60,092 nucleotides of DNA. Origin: Prochlorococcus sp. AG-402-K22. GTDB lineage: Bacteria > Cyanobacteriota > Cyanobacteriia > PCC-6307 > Cyanobiaceae. A program made the translations under genes and the position numbers. Within the stretch, counting starts at the first letter, position 1. Each line of letters opens with the position of its first letter. Under the pieces are notes generated by a model. The model ran no database searches and was not told where the DNA came from. It saw only the letters and a list, made by a program, of their open reading frames with translations. Of the stretch, positions 20,166-30,716 are shown piece by piece. Location: the NCBI GenBank assembly GCA_003216755.1, contig QCIJ01000009.1, forward strand, positions 1-60,092, written 5' to 3'.

Positions 20166-21225
20166 TTGAATTGTATAAAATAGCTAGTAATTTTTCTGTT
20201 GTTTCTATATCTATGCATGCATCTGTAATGCTCCTACCAAATTGGAGATCCTCTTTTTTAATAAGTTTTTGATTTCCTTCCTTCAAATGGCTTTCAAGCA
20301 TAACTCCTAAAATATTTTTTTCACCATTACTAATTTGAGAAGCTATATTTTTCAGCACTTCTGACTGTTTTCGGAAGTCTTTATTAGAATTTCCATGACT
20401 ACAATCAATCATGACTTTATGAGGAAGATTACATTGCTTCAATTCAGCTGAAATTCTTTTAACATGACCACTTTCAAAATTTGGGCCTTTTGAACCTCCT
20501 CTTAAAACTATATGTCCATCTGGATTTCCCGTAGTATTAACAATAGCAGCCATTCCATTTTCATTTACACCTAAGAAATGATGCGATTTTGAAGCTGACT
20601 GCATTGCATTTATTGCAGTAGCAAAAGAACCATCCGTTCCATTTTTGAAACCTATGGGCATTGATAATCCAGATGCCATTTCCCTATGAGTTTGACTTTC
20701 AGTAGTACGTGCACCTATGGCTGTCCAACTTATTAAATCAGCAATATATTGAGGAACAATTGGATCTAGTAATTCTGTAGCAGAAGGTATTCCACGAGTT
20801 GCTAGATATGAAAGCAAACTTCTTGCCTTTCTTAAACCAGTATTAATATCATAAGAATCATCTAAATGAGGATCATTTATCAATCCCTTCCAGCCAATAG
20901 TTGTTCTTGGTTTCTCAAAATATACTCTCATAATTATTTCTAATTTATCTTTATAAATTTCTCGAAAGTTTTGAATATATTTTGAATATTCCTTTGCGGC
21001 TTCTAGATCATGAATTGAACATGGACCAACAATGACTAAAAGCTTCTGATCATTATGATGCAAAATATTTTGTATCGATCTTCTAGTTTTAGATACTGTA
21101 TTAGCAGAGGCATGATCTAAAGGTATATCATTATGTAATCTACTTGGAGGTATTAATGGACGTGTTTCAACAACATGTAAATCTGATGTCTTTTCTAACG
21201 CTGAATTATTTGATGATGTCGGCAT
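20158..21225 (-). CDS. 3-deoxy-7-phosphoheptulonate (DAHP) synthase, class I
   Basis: Condenses phosphoenolpyruvate and erythrose 4-phosphate, the entry step of the shikimate pathway. The 355 residues match the E. coli AroF/AroG/AroH type: VIVGPCSIHDLEAAKEYSKY, RVYFEKPRTTIGWKGLINDP, GARTTESQTHREMASGLSMP, IVLRGGSKGPN and IDCSHGNSNKD all carry known ligand or substrate residues. Class I alpha enzymes are usually feedback-inhibited by one aromatic amino acid; which one cannot be seen. It stands alone on the minus strand, overlapping the phytol-kinase-like gene by 8 bases at the tail and divergent from acnB with 97 bases between starts. aroE is elsewhere in the window. Confidence 0.94.
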   Translation of the reverse strand: MPTSSNNSALEKTSDLHVVETRPLIPPSRLHNDIPLDHASANTVSKTRRSIQNILHHNDQKLLVIVGPCSIHDLEAAKEYSKYIQNFREIYKDKLEIIMRVYFEKPRTTIGWKGLINDPHLDDSYDINTGLRKARSLLSYLATRGIPSATELLDPIVPQYIADLISWTAIGARTTESQTHREMASGLSMPIGFKNGTDGSFATAINAMQSASKSHHFLGVNENGMAAIVNTTGNPDGHIVLRGGSKGPNFESGHVKRISAELKQCNLPHKVMIDCSHGNSNKDFRKQSEVLKNIASQISNGEKNILGVMLESHLKEGNQKLIKKEDLQFGRSITDACIDIETTEKLLAILYNSIS

Positions 21226-21322
21226 TGATTAATTAAGAAGTTTGAATATTTAAAAAAGCATTTATGAATACTCTCCTTTTCAATATTAAAAATAACAATA
21301 GATTAGGCATTAAACTTTACTA

Positions 21323-23896
21323 ATGAAGAATTTGGAAACATTGCTAAAAGATTATGCAGATCATGTAGCTGAAAGAGCTACCAAAGGTATACCTCCTTTA
21401 CCTCTAAATGCTGAGCAAACAAATTGTGTTACAAAATTACTTGAACAAGATAGTCATTACGAATCATCTTATTTACTTGATTTACTAATTAATAGAGTAC
21501 CACCAGGAGTTGATGAGGCTGCTTATGTAAAAGCAAGCTGGCTCACAGCTATTGTTAATTCCGAAAAATATTGCAAATCAATTAATCCTGAAAAAGCAAT
21601 TGAAATACTAGGAACAATGATAGGTGGATATAATGTAAATTCTTTAGTTGAAATACTTAAAGGCGAAAATAATTTACTTGCTAAAAAAGCGGCAGAAGTT
21701 TTAAAAAATATCATTCTTGTTTACGACTCAGCTAATGAAATATATGAATTATCTCAAAATAATATTTATGCAAAAGAAGTTGTAAATAGTTGGGCAAAAG
21801 CAGAATGGTTCAAAAATAAAAAAATTTTAGAGAAAGAAATTACTTGTTTAGTATTTAAAGTTGATGGGGAAACAAATACAGACGACTTATCTCCGGCGGT
21901 TCATGCTACAACACGCCCAGATATTCCGATGCATGCATTGGCTATGTTGGAATTTAAAAAACCAGATGGTCTTAAGATTCTTGATAATTTAAAAAAACAA
22001 AATTTACCAATAGCTTATGTTGGAGATGTTGTTGGAACAGGGAGTTCTAGAAAATCTGCTATTAATTCACTCATTTGGCATATAGGCGAAGATATTGCCT
22101 TTGTTCCAAACAAAAAAACAGGTGGAATAATAATTGGTGGTAAAATAGCCCCTATTTTCTTTAATACAGCCCAAGATTCAGGGGCTTTACCTATAGAAGC
22201 TGACGTATCTCATATGACAACAGGAGATATTATTAAGATATATCCTTATGAAGGCATAATTAAAAAAATTGAAAAAGATTTAAATACTGAAGAATTAATA
22301 AGCAAATTCGACTTAAATCCATCAACTCTTACTGATGAAATTCAAGCTGGCGGTAGGATTAATCTTATGATTGGAAGATCTCTTACGGACAAAATTAGAA
22401 ACAAATTAGATTTTCAACCCAGTGAAATATTTATCAGACCACAAAACCCAACAGGAAGTAATTCTGGCTTTACTCAAGCTCAAAAAATAGTAGGAAAAGC
22501 ATGCGGATTAGATGGAGTTAGGCCAGGAATGACATGTGAGCCAATTATGACCACAGTTGGCAGTCAAGATACTACTGGGCCGATGACTAGAGATGAACTA
22601 AAAGAACTAGCTTGTTTAGGATTCACTGCCGATTTAGTGATGCAAAGTTTTTGTCATACAGCTGCATATCCTAAACCAGTAGATCTCGTTACTCATAAAG
22701 AGTTACCTGATTTTATATCTCAAAGAGGTGGAGTAGCTCTTAAACCTGGAGACGGCATAATTCATAGCTGGCTTAACAGAATGCTTCTCCCCGATACAGT
22801 TGGCACAGGTGGAGATAGTCATACAAGATTTCCTCTTGGCATTTCATTTCCTGGAGGCTCTGGGATTGTTGCCTTTGCCGCTGCAATAGGATCAATGCCA
22901 TTAAATATGCCGGAATCTGTGCTTGTCAAATTTAAGGGAGAATTATTACCAGGAATTACTTTAAGAGATTTAGTAAATGCAATCCCTCTCTTCGCAATTA
23001 AAAAAGGGCTCTTAACTGTTGAGAAGGCAAATAAGAAAAATATCTTTAACGGGAAAATTATGGAAATTGAGGGATTACCAAACCTAAAACTTGAACAAGC
23101 TTTTGAACTAACTGATGCTACAGCAGAACGGTCATGCGCTGGTAGCACAATACTTTTATCCCAAGACACTGTTGAAGAATACTTAAGAAGCAATATATGC
23201 CTGCTAGAAAAAATGGTTGAGAGCAATTATGAAGACTCAAAATCGATTACAAGAAGAATAAATGATATGAAAAATTGGTTAAAACAACCCTTATTAATTC
23301 AACCAGATAAAAACGCTCAGTATGAAGAAATCATTGAAATTGATTTAGCAAAAGTAACACAACCTATAGTTGCTTGTCCTAACGATCCAGATAACGTAAA
23401 GGAGATCACAGATATTGCAAATTCAAATATAGACGAGGTTTTTATAGGTTCTTGCATGACAAATATTGGTCATTACAGAGCAGCCGCGAAAGTTCTTGAA
23501 GGAGTTCAAAATTTAAAAGCTAAATTATGGATTTGTCCACCTACAAAAATGGATGAAGATACTCTTAAGGCTGAAGGATATTACAAAATATTTGAAAATT
23601 GTGGTGCAAGATTAGAGTTGCCAGGCTGTTCTTTATGTATGGGAAATCAAGCCAGAGTAGAAGAAGGATCTGTAGTATTTTCTACTAGTACTAGAAATTT
23701 TGATAATAGACTTGGGAAAAATGCGCAAGTATTTTTAGGAAGTGCTGAATTAGCAGCAGTTTGCGCACTTCTTGGAAAAATTCCTGAAGTAGAAGAATAT
23801 CAGGATATTACTAAAAATAAAATTAATCCATATTCAGATGAACTTTATCGTTATCTTCAATTTGATGAAATGCGCGATTTCAGTTTATCAAAGTGA
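21323..23896 (+). CDS. acnB: aconitate hydratase B
   Basis: Isomerises citrate and isocitrate through a 4Fe-4S cluster. The 857 residues match the AcnB class, with the HEAT-like N-terminal domain (starting about LLKDYADHVAERATKGIPPLPL, shortened here) and swivel domain placed before the catalytic domains, the order unique to AcnB. Cluster-binding cysteines are visible in FIGSCMTNIGHYRAA and LPGCSLCMGNQARV. GTGGDSHTRFPLG is the substrate loop. Length is normal. ClC follows 9 bases downstream in the same direction. In Prochlorococcus this serves 2-oxoglutarate supply for nitrogen assimilation. Confidence 0.96.
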   Translation: MKNLETLLKDYADHVAERATKGIPPLPLNAEQTNCVTKLLEQDSHYESSYLLDLLINRVPPGVDEAAYVKASWLTAIVNSEKYCKSINPEKAIEILGTMIGGYNVNSLVEILKGENNLLAKKAAEVLKNIILVYDSANEIYELSQNNIYAKEVVNSWAKAEWFKNKKILEKEITCLVFKVDGETNTDDLSPAVHATTRPDIPMHALAMLEFKKPDGLKILDNLKKQNLPIAYVGDVVGTGSSRKSAINSLIWHIGEDIAFVPNKKTGGIIIGGKIAPIFFNTAQDSGALPIEADVSHMTTGDIIKIYPYEGIIKKIEKDLNTEELISKFDLNPSTLTDEIQAGGRINLMIGRSLTDKIRNKLDFQPSEIFIRPQNPTGSNSGFTQAQKIVGKACGLDGVRPGMTCEPIMTTVGSQDTTGPMTRDELKELACLGFTADLVMQSFCHTAAYPKPVDLVTHKELPDFISQRGGVALKPGDGIIHSWLNRMLLPDTVGTGGDSHTRFPLGISFPGGSGIVAFAAAIGSMPLNMPESVLVKFKGELLPGITLRDLVNAIPLFAIKKGLLTVEKANKKNIFNGKIMEIEGLPNLKLEQAFELTDATAERSCAGSTILLSQDTVEEYLRSNICLLEKMVESNYEDSKSITRRINDMKNWLKQPLLIQPDKNAQYEEIIEIDLAKVTQPIVACPNDPDNVKEITDIANSNIDEVFIGSCMTNIGHYRAAAKVLEGVQNLKAKLWICPPTKMDEDTLKAEGYYKIFENCGARLELPGCSLCMGNQARVEEGSVVFSTSTRNFDNRLGKNAQVFLGSAELAAVCALLGKIPEVEEYQDITKNKINPYSDELYRYLQFDEMRDFSLSK

Positions 23897-23905
23897 TCAT
23901 GGATT

Positions 23906-25264
23906 ATGCCAAACCTCATAAAAGAAAATACTCAAAAGACCAGTAATAATTCTTCTCGTAGCATCAAAAAATTATTAAGACAGAGATCTCTTGTCGTAGC
24001 ATTATCTCTCTTACTAACAGGCTTAGGAGCTTCAATTACAAGTATATCTTTTAAAACTGGAATCTACTTCATTAACAATTGGAGATTAGCACTATTAGAC
24101 CAATTCCCATCTATTGCAGTATTACCAATCTTTGGAGCCATAGGAGGAGCCATTGCAGGATATTTGATCCAAAATATTGCTCCTGCTGCAAAAGGTTCAG
24201 GTGTTAGTCAAATCATGGGTTTTTTAAGGCATAAAAAAGTACCTATGAATATAAAAGTAGGATTAGTAAAGCTCGTATCAGGAATTATTGCTATTGGTAG
24301 TGGATTCCCTTTGGGTCCAGAAGGTCCATCTGTTCAAATGGGAGGATCTGTTGCTTGGCAAATGGCCAAATGGCTCAAAGCTCCTACAGCATTCAGGAGA
24401 GTAATAGTCGCAGCAGGTGGTGGTGCTGGAATAGCTGCAGTGTTTAGCGCTCCATTAGGAGGATTTATTTATGCTATAGAAGAGCTATTAAACTCTGCGA
24501 GACCAGTAATTTTATTATTAGTAATAATTACAACTTTCATCGCAGATTCATCTGCAGATATTATTCAAGCACTGGGTTTAGATCCTAAAGCAGGAGGATT
24601 TGATTTTAATATAGGATTTTTGATTCAAAAAGAATATGACCCATCAGTTTTTTTCTTACCTGTAGATTTTATTTACCTAGTTTTACTAGGAATAATTATT
24701 GGGATCTGTGCAGAAATGTACAGCAGATTTGTTTTATTAATGCAGAATCTTGGTAAAAAGTGGTATAAAAATAAATTTATTTTAAAAATGAGTATTTGTG
24801 GGCTCATCTTAGGAAGTATCTATTCTTTTTTACCCAGTACCTTTCATAATTTAGATGAATTACAAAAAGTAATAGCTGAGCAAAATACAAGCATTGGGAT
24901 TGCTTTGTTAGCAGTTTTAGTATTATTTATCACGACAGGTTTAGCTGCAGCGTCTGGAGCTCCTGGAGGATTATTCTATCCAATGCTTACTTTAGGAGGG
25001 TCAATCGGACTAATAATGGGGAGCTGGGTAGAAATTGCCACAGGACATGCACCAAGTACATATGTTTTTGCCGGCATGGGGGCCTTCGTAGCAGGATGTT
25101 CACGAACACCAATAACAGCAATGTTTCTAGCTTTTGCATTAACAAAAAATTTACTAATCATGAAACCTGTTTTAATAAGCTGCATTGCCAGTTTCTTGAT
25201 AGCAAGAGCTTTTAATGAAGAATCAATTTATGAAAGGCAAATACAAATAGAATTAGAAGACTAA
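23906..25264 (+). CDS. ClC family chloride channel or Cl-/H+ antiporter
   Basis: Membrane protein of 452 residues with the ClC fold. Anion-coordinating loops are recognisable: AKGSGVSQIMG (GSGIP-like), GFPLGPEGPSVQMGG (GREGP-like, external gating Glu present), and GAPGGLFYPMLTLG (GxFxP). AIEELLNSARP keeps the internal glutamates that transport protons in antiporters, so a Cl-/H+ exchanger is more likely than a passive channel. The Tyr near the C-terminus (ESIYERQ) may match the inner-gate tyrosine. The first 35 residues are polar. It follows acnB closely and ends 10 bases before the convergent purU. No CBS domains. Confidence 0.92.
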   Translation: MPNLIKENTQKTSNNSSRSIKKLLRQRSLVVALSLLLTGLGASITSISFKTGIYFINNWRLALLDQFPSIAVLPIFGAIGGAIAGYLIQNIAPAAKGSGVSQIMGFLRHKKVPMNIKVGLVKLVSGIIAIGSGFPLGPEGPSVQMGGSVAWQMAKWLKAPTAFRRVIVAAGGGAGIAAVFSAPLGGFIYAIEELLNSARPVILLLVIITTFIADSSADIIQALGLDPKAGGFDFNIGFLIQKEYDPSVFFLPVDFIYLVLLGIIIGICAEMYSRFVLLMQNLGKKWYKNKFILKMSICGLILGSIYSFLPSTFHNLDELQKVIAEQNTSIGIALLAVLVLFITTGLAAASGAPGGLFYPMLTLGGSIGLIMGSWVEIATGHAPSTYVFAGMGAFVAGCSRTPITAMFLAFALTKNLLIMKPVLISCIASFLIARAFNEESIYERQIQIELED

Positions 25265-25274
25265 AAAATTTTTT

Positions 25275-26129
25275 TCAATCAAAGACAGCAGTTTTACTGT
25301 TATAAACAAATACTTGATGATTTAGATGTAATCTAACTGCTCTAGCTAATGCGATTCTCTCAATATCTCTTCCTTTTCTAATCAAATCATCAACTTCGTC
25401 TCTATGACTTACGTTAACTGTGCATTGCTCTATTATCGGACCTTCATCAAGATCTTCAGTAACATAATGGGCAGTAGCACCAATCAATTTAACACCCCTC
25501 TTCCATGCTCGATGATATGGTTGCGCCCCCTTAAATGCAGGTAAGAAAGAATGATGAATATTTATTATTGAAGAAAACTGTTTTAAAAAAGAATCACTCA
25601 AAATTTGCATATATTTCGCTAATACCACAAGATCAATTTCATATTCTTTTAGTAAATTTAAAAATTGATCTTCAACATCAGATTTATCAATATTAAAGGT
25701 ATCAATGTGAACAAATTTTGCATTAAAGTCGTTTGCTATATTTTCAAGATCAGAATGATTTGAAATTATTAAAGGCACTTTCATTTTGAGTTCAGCATTT
25801 CTTACTCTCCAGAGTAAATCAATCAAACAATGATTTTGTTTGCTAACAAAAATAGCAACATTTGGAATCTCATCAGAATAATTTACATTAAATTTTCCGT
25901 TTACTTCAGCAGCAATTTTTTCAAATTCATTATAAATTTCATCTCTATTGAAAGATGGATTTTTACTATTCCATTCAATGCGACTAAGAAACAAACCCGC
26001 ATCTTGATCAGTATGATGATCAGAATGCTTTATATTGCCACCATAATTTGAAATCCAACTTGCGAGTAAACTTACGAGGCCAGGACGATCGGGACAAACA
26101 ATTTTGAATATAATTGAAGGATGTTCCAA
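25275..26129 (-). CDS. purU: formyltetrahydrofolate deformylase
   Basis: Hydrolyses 10-formyl-THF to THF and formate, balancing the one-carbon pool and supplying formate. The 284 residues have an N-terminal ACT regulatory domain (KIVCPDRPGLVSLLASWI) and a C-terminal formyltransferase domain with HHSFLPAFKGAQPYHRA (catalytic His) and GATAHYVTEDLDEGPIIEQ (catalytic Asp). The ACT domain separates it from PurN glycinamide formyltransferase. It is divergent from the ThiO-like gene, 48 bases between starts. Links functionally to gcvT and purL/purF in this window. Confidence 0.95.
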   Translation of the reverse strand: MEHPSIIFKIVCPDRPGLVSLLASWISNYGGNIKHSDHHTDQDAGLFLSRIEWNSKNPSFNRDEIYNEFEKIAAEVNGKFNVNYSDEIPNVAIFVSKQNHCLIDLLWRVRNAELKMKVPLIISNHSDLENIANDFNAKFVHIDTFNIDKSDVEDQFLNLLKEYEIDLVVLAKYMQILSDSFLKQFSSIINIHHSFLPAFKGAQPYHRAWKRGVKLIGATAHYVTEDLDEGPIIEQCTVNVSHRDEVDDLIRKGRDIERIALARAVRLHLNHQVFVYNSKTAVFD

Positions 26130-26177
26130 AAAATCTTTAACTATTTATTCAAGTAAACAATCATATCTAATATATCA

Positions 26178-27260
26178 ATGAAAAGCTTAAAAGAAAATTT
26201 TCAAAAAGCACACATAGTTATTATTGGATCAGGAATTATTGGAAAATTTAATGCCTTAGAATTGTCAGAATTAGGCTTTCGGATAACAATAATAGATCCA
26301 TATGAACAAAAAAATAGTAGCAATGCAGCTTTAGGCCTAATGATGGGTAATATGTATCAAAAAAGGAGAGGTAGAAGTTGGGATCTAAGGAGACAAAGCA
26401 TTGAATTATGGCCAAAATGGATTGAATTTCTGAAAAAATTCAATTATGAATTAAACATTAAAAAACCATTAATTCAACTAACTACGAATGAAGAAAAGTT
26501 TAAAAAGTTAGAGAAATTTGTTTATGAAAATAATAATCTAAACTTACAAATTTTAAAAAGAGACTCAATAATTATCAAGAATATAAGTCAAGCATTCCAA
26601 ACAAAAAATATAAAAGGTATGATTTCCTTCGATGATGGAAGGATAAATGCTACATCGTTACTTAAGACATTAGATAAATATCTAAAAAATAAAAAAATAA
26701 ATTTTGTAGATGAAGAAATAATAAAAATCAGAAAATCAAACAATCAATGGTTTTCTACAACAAAAAATAATAGAGATATCAAATCTGACATAGTTATTTT
26801 GTGTAATTCTCTAAAAGCAGTTGATTTAATAGATACCCTATCTCACAACATCAAATTAAAACCTGTTTTAGGTCAAGCTATAGAAGTTAGCATAAATGAT
26901 GCAGAAGTCGATTTATTAACGCTTCCAAAACAATTCAATATAAATGGCAAAAATATAATTACAAGATCAAAAAACAAACTTATTATTGGTTCAACAGACG
27001 AATATAGTACAAAGCCAGAAAAAAAAATTTTTGAGAAAATTACAAATTTTCTAGATAGACAACCAACTTGGCTTATCAACGGTCGTGTTACAAAAAAGTG
27101 GTTTGGCATAAGGTCTAGACCTGAAGGTGAACCTTCACCAATAATGAAAAATTTGGAAGATGGACTAATTATATGTACAGGTTTTTATAAAAATGGTATT
27201 TTACTTGCACCAGCTTGTTCTAAATGGGTTGCTAATGAAATTAAAAATTACTTTTCCTAA
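26178..27260 (+). CDS. FAD-dependent oxidoreductase, glycine oxidase/D-amino-acid dehydrogenase-like
   Basis: The 360 residues belong to the DAO family: the dinucleotide-binding motif [17 protein letters not shown] (about 13-29), IIGSTDEYS in the middle, and the C-terminal [17 protein letters not shown] and [12 protein letters not shown] that hold the flavin tail. ThiO-type glycine oxidase, which supplies dehydroglycine for thiamine thiazole synthesis, is the closest known role, but substrate residues cannot be verified, so no gene symbol is given. It is lysine- and asparagine-rich, like other fast-drifting genes here. The stop overlaps the convergent dnaK stop by 4 bases. Confidence 0.75.
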   Translation: MKSLKENFQKAHIVIIGSGIIGKFNALELSELGFRITIIDPYEQKNSSNAALGLMMGNMYQKRRGRSWDLRRQSIELWPKWIEFLKKFNYELNIKKPLIQLTTNEEKFKKLEKFVYENNNLNLQILKRDSIIIKNISQAFQTKNIKGMISFDDGRINATSLLKTLDKYLKNKKINFVDEEIIKIRKSNNQWFSTTKNNRDIKSDIVILCNSLKAVDLIDTLSHNIKLKPVLGQAIEVSINDAEVDLLTLPKQFNINGKNIITRSKNKLIIGSTDEYSTKPEKKIFEKITNFLDRQPTWLINGRVTKKWFGIRSRPEGEPSPIMKNLEDGLIICTGFYKNGILLAPACSKWVANEIKNYFS

Positions 27261-29164
27261 TCTTTAGATTCAGTAAAATCTGCATCAATTACATCATCTC
27301 CACTTTTATCATTTGATTCAGTCTGATCAGGACCACTCGCTGAACCAGGTGTTGGAGGCTGGTTACCTGGTTGCTGATAAACAGATGAGCCGACTGCATA
27401 GAGTTCTTGTTGAAGCTCTTCAAGGAGTTTTTTCATTGACTCATAGTCCTCTTTTGAGGTGGCCTCTTTTAAAGCATTGCTTTTTTCTTCAACCTTAGAC
27501 TTTGCTGCAGCATCAATTTTGTCTCCCAATTCACCAAGTTGCTTTTCTGTCTGATAGACAAGTGTTTCAGCTTGGTTCTTTAAATCAATTTTCTCTCTTT
27601 TTTCTTTATCTGCTGATGCATTTGATTCTGCATCTTTAACCATTTTTTCAACCTCATTATCGGATAAAGTAGAAGCACCAGTGATAGAAATACTTTGCTC
27701 TTTACCACTTCCTTTATCTTTAGCTGTAACACTAAGAATACCGTTTGCATCGATATCAAATGTCACTTCAATTTGGGGGACACCTCTTGGTGCTGATGGA
27801 ATACCATCTAATCTAAAAGTTCCTAAACTTTTATTATCAGATGCCATTTCTCTTTCACCCTGTAATACATGTATTTCTACATTGGTTTGTCCGTCTACAG
27901 CGGTTGAATATGTCTCAGATTTCTTTGTAGGTACTGTAGTATTTCTATTTATCATTTTTGTCATAACCCCACCTAAAGTTTCTACACCTAAAGAAAGTGG
28001 AGTAACGTCAAGCAACAATATATCTTTAACTTCACCTGCTAAAACTCCTCCCTGAATAGCTGCTCCAACAGCAACTACTTCGTCAGGATTAACAGTTTGA
28101 TTTGGTTCCTTACCTATTATTTTTTTAACTAAATCTAAAACTGCTGGTATCCGAGATGAACCGCCGACCATAACAACTTCATCAATTTCACTAGTAGAAA
28201 TTTTTGCATCATTTATAGCTCTCTCAACTGGCGTTTTACACCTATCAATTAAAGAAGCTGCTAATTCCTCAAATTTTGCTCTAGTTAGGTTCAAATCCAA
28301 ATGTTTTGGACCTTCAGGAGTCGCCGTTATAAACGGCAAATTTATTTCACTTTGCGTAGCATTTGAAAGCTCAATTTTCGCTTTTTCAGCTGCCTCAGTG
28401 AGTCTTTGTAAAGCCTGCTTATCTTGTTTAAGATCAATTCCTTCATTTGATTTAAAAGTAGTTGCTAAGTGATCTACGATACACCTATCAAAATCATCAC
28501 CACCTAAATGTGTATCTCCAGATGTAGATAAAACTTCAGTTACTCCGTCACCAGCTTCAATAACTGAGACATCAAATGTTCCTCCCCCTAAATCAAATAC
28601 AAGAATTTTTTCATTTTCTTTATCCAAACCATATGCTAAAGCTGCAGCGGTTGGCTCATTGACAATTCTGAGTACTTCTAAACCTGCAATTTTTCCTGCA
28701 TCTTTTGTCGCTTGTCTCTGAGAGTCGTTAAAATAAGCTGGGACAGTAATTACAGCCTGCGTAACTTTTTCACCAAGGTATTTACCGGCATCATCTGCTA
28801 ACTTTCTTAAAACTTGAGAACTTACCTCTTCAGGGGAAAACTGCTTATCCAAAATAGGACATTTTAATTTAACGCTGGAACCAGATTTTTCAACAGAATA
28901 ACTAACTTCTTTAGATTCTTCATTTACTTCATCAACTCTTCTACCAACAAAACGCTTTGCAGAATAAAAAGTGTTTTCAGGGTTCATAACAGCTTGTCTT
29001 TTTGCGATTTGGCCAACGAGCTGATCTTGATTTTTTGTATATGCAACAACTGATGGAGTAGTTCTGAAACCCTCAGCATTTGCTATTACAGTAGGTTTAC
29101 CACCCTCCATCACAGCGACACAACTATTAGTTGTTCCTAAATCAATTCCTACAACCTTACCCAT
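27257..29164 (-). CDS. dnaK: molecular chaperone DnaK (Hsp70)
   Basis: ATP-driven chaperone of 635 residues. The nucleotide-binding domain begins [20 protein letters not shown], with [10 protein letters not shown] and [10 protein letters not shown] as the other phosphate/adenosine motifs. The substrate domain follows around residue 390, and the C-terminal tail ends DDVIDADF, near the EEVD-like acidic end typical of bacterial DnaK. I start at ATG 29164 so that the protein opens [13 protein letters not shown] as in homologues; an upstream ATG at 29194 would add ten residues not expected for the family. grpE and dnaJ are not adjacent. Divergent from aroE. Cyanobacteria carry two or three DnaK paralogues; which one this is remains open. 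Confidence 0.96.
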   Translation of the reverse strand: MGKVVGIDLGTTNSCVAVMEGGKPTVIANAEGFRTTPSVVAYTKNQDQLVGQIAKRQAVMNPENTFYSAKRFVGRRVDEVNEESKEVSYSVEKSGSSVKLKCPILDKQFSPEEVSSQVLRKLADDAGKYLGEKVTQAVITVPAYFNDSQRQATKDAGKIAGLEVLRIVNEPTAAALAYGLDKENEKILVFDLGGGTFDVSVIEAGDGVTEVLSTSGDTHLGGDDFDRCIVDHLATTFKSNEGIDLKQDKQALQRLTEAAEKAKIELSNATQSEINLPFITATPEGPKHLDLNLTRAKFEELAASLIDRCKTPVERAINDAKISTSEIDEVVMVGGSSRIPAVLDLVKKIIGKEPNQTVNPDEVVAVGAAIQGGVLAGEVKDILLLDVTPLSLGVETLGGVMTKMINRNTTVPTKKSETYSTAVDGQTNVEIHVLQGEREMASDNKSLGTFRLDGIPSAPRGVPQIEVTFDIDANGILSVTAKDKGSGKEQSISITGASTLSDNEVEKMVKDAESNASADKEKREKIDLKNQAETLVYQTEKQLGELGDKIDAAAKSKVEEKSNALKEATSKEDYESMKKLLEELQQELYAVGSSVYQQPGNQPPTPGSASGPDQTESNDKSGDDVIDADFTESKD

Positions 29165-29281
29165 GGGTAAACTCTCATATTCGATATTCTCCATAATCGG
29201 TCATCGGCGTCATTATTGTTACTCAAAGACGGGGTGTGGTTCCCGAACAGATCGTTATTTTTTAAGGAAAAAATTCTAAAC

Positions 29282-30154
29282 ATGATTTCAAGTAAGACAT
29301 CTTTTATTGCATTAATCGGCAATCCAGTCAGCCATTCCTTGTCACCGATTATGCAAAATGCTGCCCTTCAATATTTAGGCCTAGATTTAATTTATATTGC
29401 TATACCTTGCAAAGATGAAGATCTAGAATTAGTTCTGAATTCTTTGAAAAAAATTAATTGCAAAGGTTTAAACATTACAATTCCCCATAAAGAAAAAGTA
29501 TTTAAACTCTGTAGTAAAATTTCCCCTATTGCAAGCAAACTGAAAGCAATTAATACTCTAAAATTAAATTCTGAAAAAGAATGGAGCGCAACTAATACAG
29601 ATGTAGAGGGATTTATTTATCCGTTAAGAACATTAAACTTTAAAAAAAAAGAATCTATTGTTCTTGGCTCCGGGGGTGCAGCACGATCTGTTATTCAAGG
29701 ATTAATAAATCTTAATTTCTCAACAATTTCAGTAATATCAAGGAATAAATTATCACTAGATGAATTAATAAAAAATTTTGGAAGTCAAATTGAAATTCAG
29801 GGTTTGCTGAATAATGATGATAATCGGGCTCAAGATTTAATTGAAGAAGCGGATTTGATTATAAATACAACACCAGTAGGAATGAAAACAACTAAAAATG
29901 AAGAGAATTTATTGCCATTTGGAGAAAATTTCTGGAGATCTCTTAACTCGAAATCAATTATTTACGATCTAATCTATAATCCTTCTCCAACTGCTTTATT
30001 AAAATTTAGTGCCAAAAAAGGATGCATGACTATCGACGGTTTGCAAATGCTTGTTGCTCAGGGATTGAAATCATTATCATTTTGGACAGATGGTTTAGAA
30101 GTGCCTTTTCACATTATGAATGACGCACTCAAAGATTACCTTAAAAATAAATGA
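29282..30154 (+). CDS. aroE: shikimate dehydrogenase
   Basis: NADPH-dependent reduction of 3-dehydroshikimate to shikimate. The 290 residues contain the substrate-binding [29 protein letters not shown] with the catalytic Lys, the cofactor loop [23 protein letters not shown], and the C-terminal [17 protein letters not shown] use ATG 29282, which starts [19 protein letters not shown] like homologues; the TTG 66 bases upstream would add an unsupported leader. It is divergent from dnaK and followed after 97 bases by rpsF. Confidence 0.95.
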   Translation: MISSKTSFIALIGNPVSHSLSPIMQNAALQYLGLDLIYIAIPCKDEDLELVLNSLKKINCKGLNITIPHKEKVFKLCSKISPIASKLKAINTLKLNSEKEWSATNTDVEGFIYPLRTLNFKKKESIVLGSGGAARSVIQGLINLNFSTISVISRNKLSLDELIKNFGSQIEIQGLLNNDDNRAQDLIEEADLIINTTPVGMKTTKNEENLLPFGENFWRSLNSKSIIYDLIYNPSPTALLKFSAKKGCMTIDGLQMLVAQGLKSLSFWTDGLEVPFHIMNDALKDYLKNK

Positions 30155-30175
30155 TGCTAATTTTCAAAGAACTTC

Positions 30176-30231
30176 ACATCATGATGTATCGTTAAAGGTG
30201 AACAGACGCTCATCACATCAATATTATGAGC
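30176..30231 (+). promoter_or_regulatory. two inverted repeats in the rpsF leader
   Basis: The 97 bases between aroE and rpsF contain a perfect 12-base palindrome ACATCATGATGT (30176-30187) and a potential hairpin GCTCAT...ATGAGC (30208-30213 with 30226-30231, 12-base loop) ending 20 bases before the rpsF ATG. They could act as a protein-binding or mRNA autoregulatory site; function is untested. Confidence 0.35.
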
Positions 30232-30251
30232 CAAAGACCTTGTCTGAAACT

Positions 30252-30713
30252 ATGAATGATCAACAATCTTATTACGAAACAATGTACATCCTCCGCCCAG
30301 ATATTGCGGAAGATAAAGTAACTAGCCACATTGATAAATACAATAAGCTTTTAGAAGATTTTGGCGGTACCATCCTCGATAGTCAAATGAGGGGTAAAAG
30401 AAGATTAGCCTATCAAATAGCAAAACATAGAGAAGGTATTTACGTCCAACTAAGCCATCAAGGTGATGGACAACATATTTTCAAAATAGAAAAAGCAATG
30501 AGACTGAGTGAAGATGTTATAAGATATATGACCGTTAAACAAGAAGGCCCTTTGCCAACACCAAGACCTTCTACTAAGAGTTCAACTCAAGCAAATGATA
30601 AAGAGAATCCAGAAACTAAAGTTGAATTTAAGGAAAAACAACCAGTAGCAAGCTCAAATAGTTCAACTTCGAGAAAAGATAATACTGAAAACAAAGAAAC
30701 TACAGAATCTTAA
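30252..30713 (+). CDS. rpsF: 30S ribosomal protein S6
   Basis: Small-subunit ribosomal protein of 153 residues. The first 95 residues are the S6 fold ([66 protein letters not shown]). The last 55 residues are a low-complexity Ser/Thr/Lys/Glu-rich tail, plausibly disordered. ATG 30252 gives [17 protein letters not shown], matching homologues, so the longer reading from 30120 inside aroE is rejected. rpsR and ssb, common neighbours of rpsF in other bacteria, are absent. Its stop is 3 bases from the convergent argG stop. Confidence 0.95.
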   Translation: MNDQQSYYETMYILRPDIAEDKVTSHIDKYNKLLEDFGGTILDSQMRGKRRLAYQIAKHREGIYVQLSHQGDGQHIFKIEKAMRLSEDVIRYMTVKQEGPLPTPRPSTKSSTQANDKENPETKVEFKEKQPVASSNSSTSRKDNTENKETTES

Positions 30714-30716
30714 GTA

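Noticed and set aside
29165..29194. Longer DnaK with ten more residues
   Set aside because: Homologues start with [14 protein letters not shown] sequence; the extension is not expected.
29230..29245. Small GC-rich hairpin CGGG...CCCG between dnaK and aroE, considered as a small RNA or riboswitch
   Set aside because: Only a 4-base stem with no other pairing; too weak to support an RNA gene.
29216..29281. Longer AroE from a TTG
   Set aside because: The additional 22 residues lie in the dnaK-aroE promoter region and precede the conserved N-terminus.
30120..30251. Longer S6 protein starting inside aroE
   Set aside because: The extra 44 residues are not ribosomal S6-like and overlap aroE and the leader structures.
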